From assembly GCA_965223105.1 (NCBI GenBank), contig OZ244987.1, positions 6,696,001-6,760,000 of the forward strand: a DNA stretch of 64,000 nucleotides, read 5' to 3'. The notes under the pieces were generated by a model. The model was not told the DNA's origin, did not search any database, and worked only from the letters and a program-made list of their open reading frames with translations. Positions 62,894 to 64,000 of this stretch are shown piece by piece (position 1 is the stretch's first letter; the number at the start of each line of letters is the position of its first letter). The position numbers and the translations under genes were made by a program. This DNA is from JABDMH01 sp965223105. GTDB taxonomy: Bacteria > Bacteroidota > Bacteroidia > Chitinophagales > Saprospiraceae.

Positions 62894-64000
62894 CTATAAG
62901 ATGGTCACATCTAGAAAGTCCAATTTCTTGGGATAATCGGTGGTGTAGTGCAACCCCCGGCTTTCGTGTCGCATACTGGCTGATCGCGTGACCAGGTATC
63001 CAATGGTGATGAGATTGCGAAGTTCGAAAAGCTGGGGAGAAAGCGTCGTGGTTTGATAAAGCTCTTCTGTCTCCTGATACAATAATTTGATACGTGTAGC
63101 AGCACGTTTTAGTCTGATGTTGTTGCGCACAATACCGACATAGCTGCTCATGATTTCCTTGAGTTCTTTCCAGCTCTGGGTAATGAGTACCATCTCCTTG
63201 GGATCGGTCGTACCTTCGGCATTCCAATCTGGAATCTGGTGTGGAAATTCCACTTTATCGATGGTACCATCAATTGCAATGGCCAACCGGTGTGCGAAGA
63301 CTAAACCTTCCAGCAACGAATTCGAGGCCAATCGATTGGCTCCGTGCAAGCCTGTGGAGGTACACTCTCCCGCAGCGAACAAATGGGCAATCGACGTGTG
63401 ACCATTGGCATCGACCCTGACACCACCACACATGTAGTGGCATGCCGGTACCACTGGAACAGGATCACGCAAGGCATCAATTCCCAGGGAGAGGCACTTA
63501 TTGTAGATGGTTGGAAAATGGGCGATAAAGGCATCTTTGTCCAAATGCGAACAGTCGAGGTGTACAAAGTCATCACCACGGATTTTCATCTCATTGTCGA
63601 TAGCACGGGCTACAATGTCTCTCGGAGCAAGAGACTTTCGCTCATCGTATTTTTGCATGAATTCCTTACCATCGCTAGTCTTTAGAATACCTCCAAAGCC
63701 CCTGACAGCTTCGGAAACTAAAAAATCAGGGTTTTCGCCAGCAGGATTGTACAGGGCCGTGGGATGAAATTGAACAAACTCCATGTTTTCCAGTCTTCCC
63801 TTAGCTCGATACACCATGGCAATACCATCACCAGTGGCAATGCGTGGATTGGTCGTATTTCTATATACCTGACCTGAGCCCCCCGCAGCCAGCACAGTTA
63901 CTTTTGCCGTAATTTTGTCGATTTCGTGCTGTGACTTATCCAGGATGTATGCTCCATAGCAGGTGATGTCAGGTGTGACCCGGGTTACGTTGTAGCCGAG
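62894..64000 (-). CDS. nadB: L-aspartate oxidase, C-terminal part (5' end beyond window)
   Basis: The frame stays open to the right window edge, so about 369 C-terminal residues are seen and the FAD-binding start is missing. Motifs of the succinate-dehydrogenase-like flavoprotein family are present: VLAAGGSGQVYRNTTNP, FVQFHPTALYNP, ESAVRGFGG-like VSEAVRGFGGIL, PACHYMCGGVRVD and ANRLASNSLLEGLVFAHR. The enzyme oxidises L-aspartate to iminoaspartate for NAD synthesis in the cytoplasm. It is convergent with the HhH protein gene, about 90 bp apart. Confidence 0.92.
   Translation of the reverse strand, partial: LGYNVTRVTPDITCYGAYILDKSQHEIDKITAKVTVLAAGGSGQVYRNTTNPRIATGDGIAMVYRAKGRLENMEFVQFHPTALYNPAGENPDFLVSEAVRGFGGILKTSDGKEFMQKYDERKSLAPRDIVARAIDNEMKIRGDDFVHLDCSHLDKDAFIAHFPTIYNKCLSLGIDALRDPVPVVPACHYMCGGVRVDANGHTSIAHLFAAGECTSTGLHGANRLASNSLLEGLVFAHRLAIAIDGTIDKVEFPHQIPDWNAEGTTDPKEMVLITQSWKELKEIMSSYVGIVRNNIRLKRAATRIKLLYQETEELYQTTTLSPQLFELRNLITIGYLVTRSASMRHESRGLHYTTDYPKKLDFLDVTIL

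Overview
The window looks like a chromosomal segment of a free-living, probably aquatic, member of the Bacteroidota, most likely a Saprospiraceae/Lewinella-type bacterium. Several signs point there. Predicted promoters carry the Bacteroidota -7 box TAnnTTTG. There is a TonB-dependent receptor/DUF4249 pair, a CHU_C (type IX secretion, gliding-type) C-terminal sorting domain and PorT-like barrels. Twin-arginine (Tat)-exported Gfo/Idh/MocA oxidoreductases are numerous, and DUF1549/DUF1553 + DUF1501 gene pairs occur twice. Species is inferred only from gene content. I saw no rRNA or tRNA gene, CRISPR array, transposase or phage gene.

Layout. 0-3 kb: end of a YpdA-like flavoprotein, then a sigma/anti-sigma/outer-membrane-barrel triad. 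2.9-7.5 kb (minus): a Tat-exported Gfo/Idh/MocA oxidoreductase and a HEAT-repeat protein with two DUF1080 domains, plausibly a keto-sugar glycoside pathway. 7.7-12.2 kb: a secreted TPR-CHAT protein with intact His/Cys dyad, a creatininase-family amidohydrolase, and a low-MW phosphatase/arsenate-reductase-like protein. 12.3-17.4 kb: an IgGFc-binding-like adhesin with CHU_C tail and two glycosyltransferases. 17.5-25.8 kb: a TolB-like propeller, a second TPR-CHAT protein that has lost both catalytic residues, a DPP-IV peptidase and an acyl-CoA synthetase. 25.8-26.4 kb: a tandem array of palindromes just upstream of aspartokinase. 27.8-31.9 kb (minus): barrel, DUF4249 lipoprotein and TonB receptor operon. 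32.2-35.5 kb: a tight cluster of small envelope proteins including a YidD homologue with a signal peptide and two TPR/membrane-tail proteins. 35.4-42.8 kb: double thioredoxin-fold lipoprotein, hydroxypyruvate-isomerase-like TIM barrel, Gfo/Idh/MocA, DinB, GH130-like lipoprotein, DHDPS-like aldolase, RlpA-like protein and a frameshifted YXWGXW-like gene.

43.1-56.5 kb is one directional block: two DUF1549/DUF1553-DUF1501 pairs separated by an inverted copy of the palindrome array, then a DUF2231-cytochrome-LRR protein, an NHL propeller and a cytochrome P450. 56.5-62.8 kb: a TetR regulator with recognisable operators, another Tat-exported Gfo/Idh/MocA enzyme, a PQQ/cytochrome c dehydrogenase, OmpA and a membrane-anchored helix-hairpin-helix protein. 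The right edge holds most of L-aspartate oxidase (nadB).

The least explained structure is non-coding. It is a composite repeat made of four hairpin types in fixed order, present as two tandem units (25.8-26.4 kb) and one inverted unit (47.9-48.25 kb). All hairpins share a 7-nt loop related to TTTCCCA. Arms change in compensatory fashion between copies, so the fold rather than the sequence seems to be kept. Other notable items are the catalytically dead CHAT paralogue, a 34-bp perfect palindrome containing a start codon, the frameshifted YXWGXW-like gene, and the swap of carbohydrate-binding inserts between the two DUF1549/1553 proteins.
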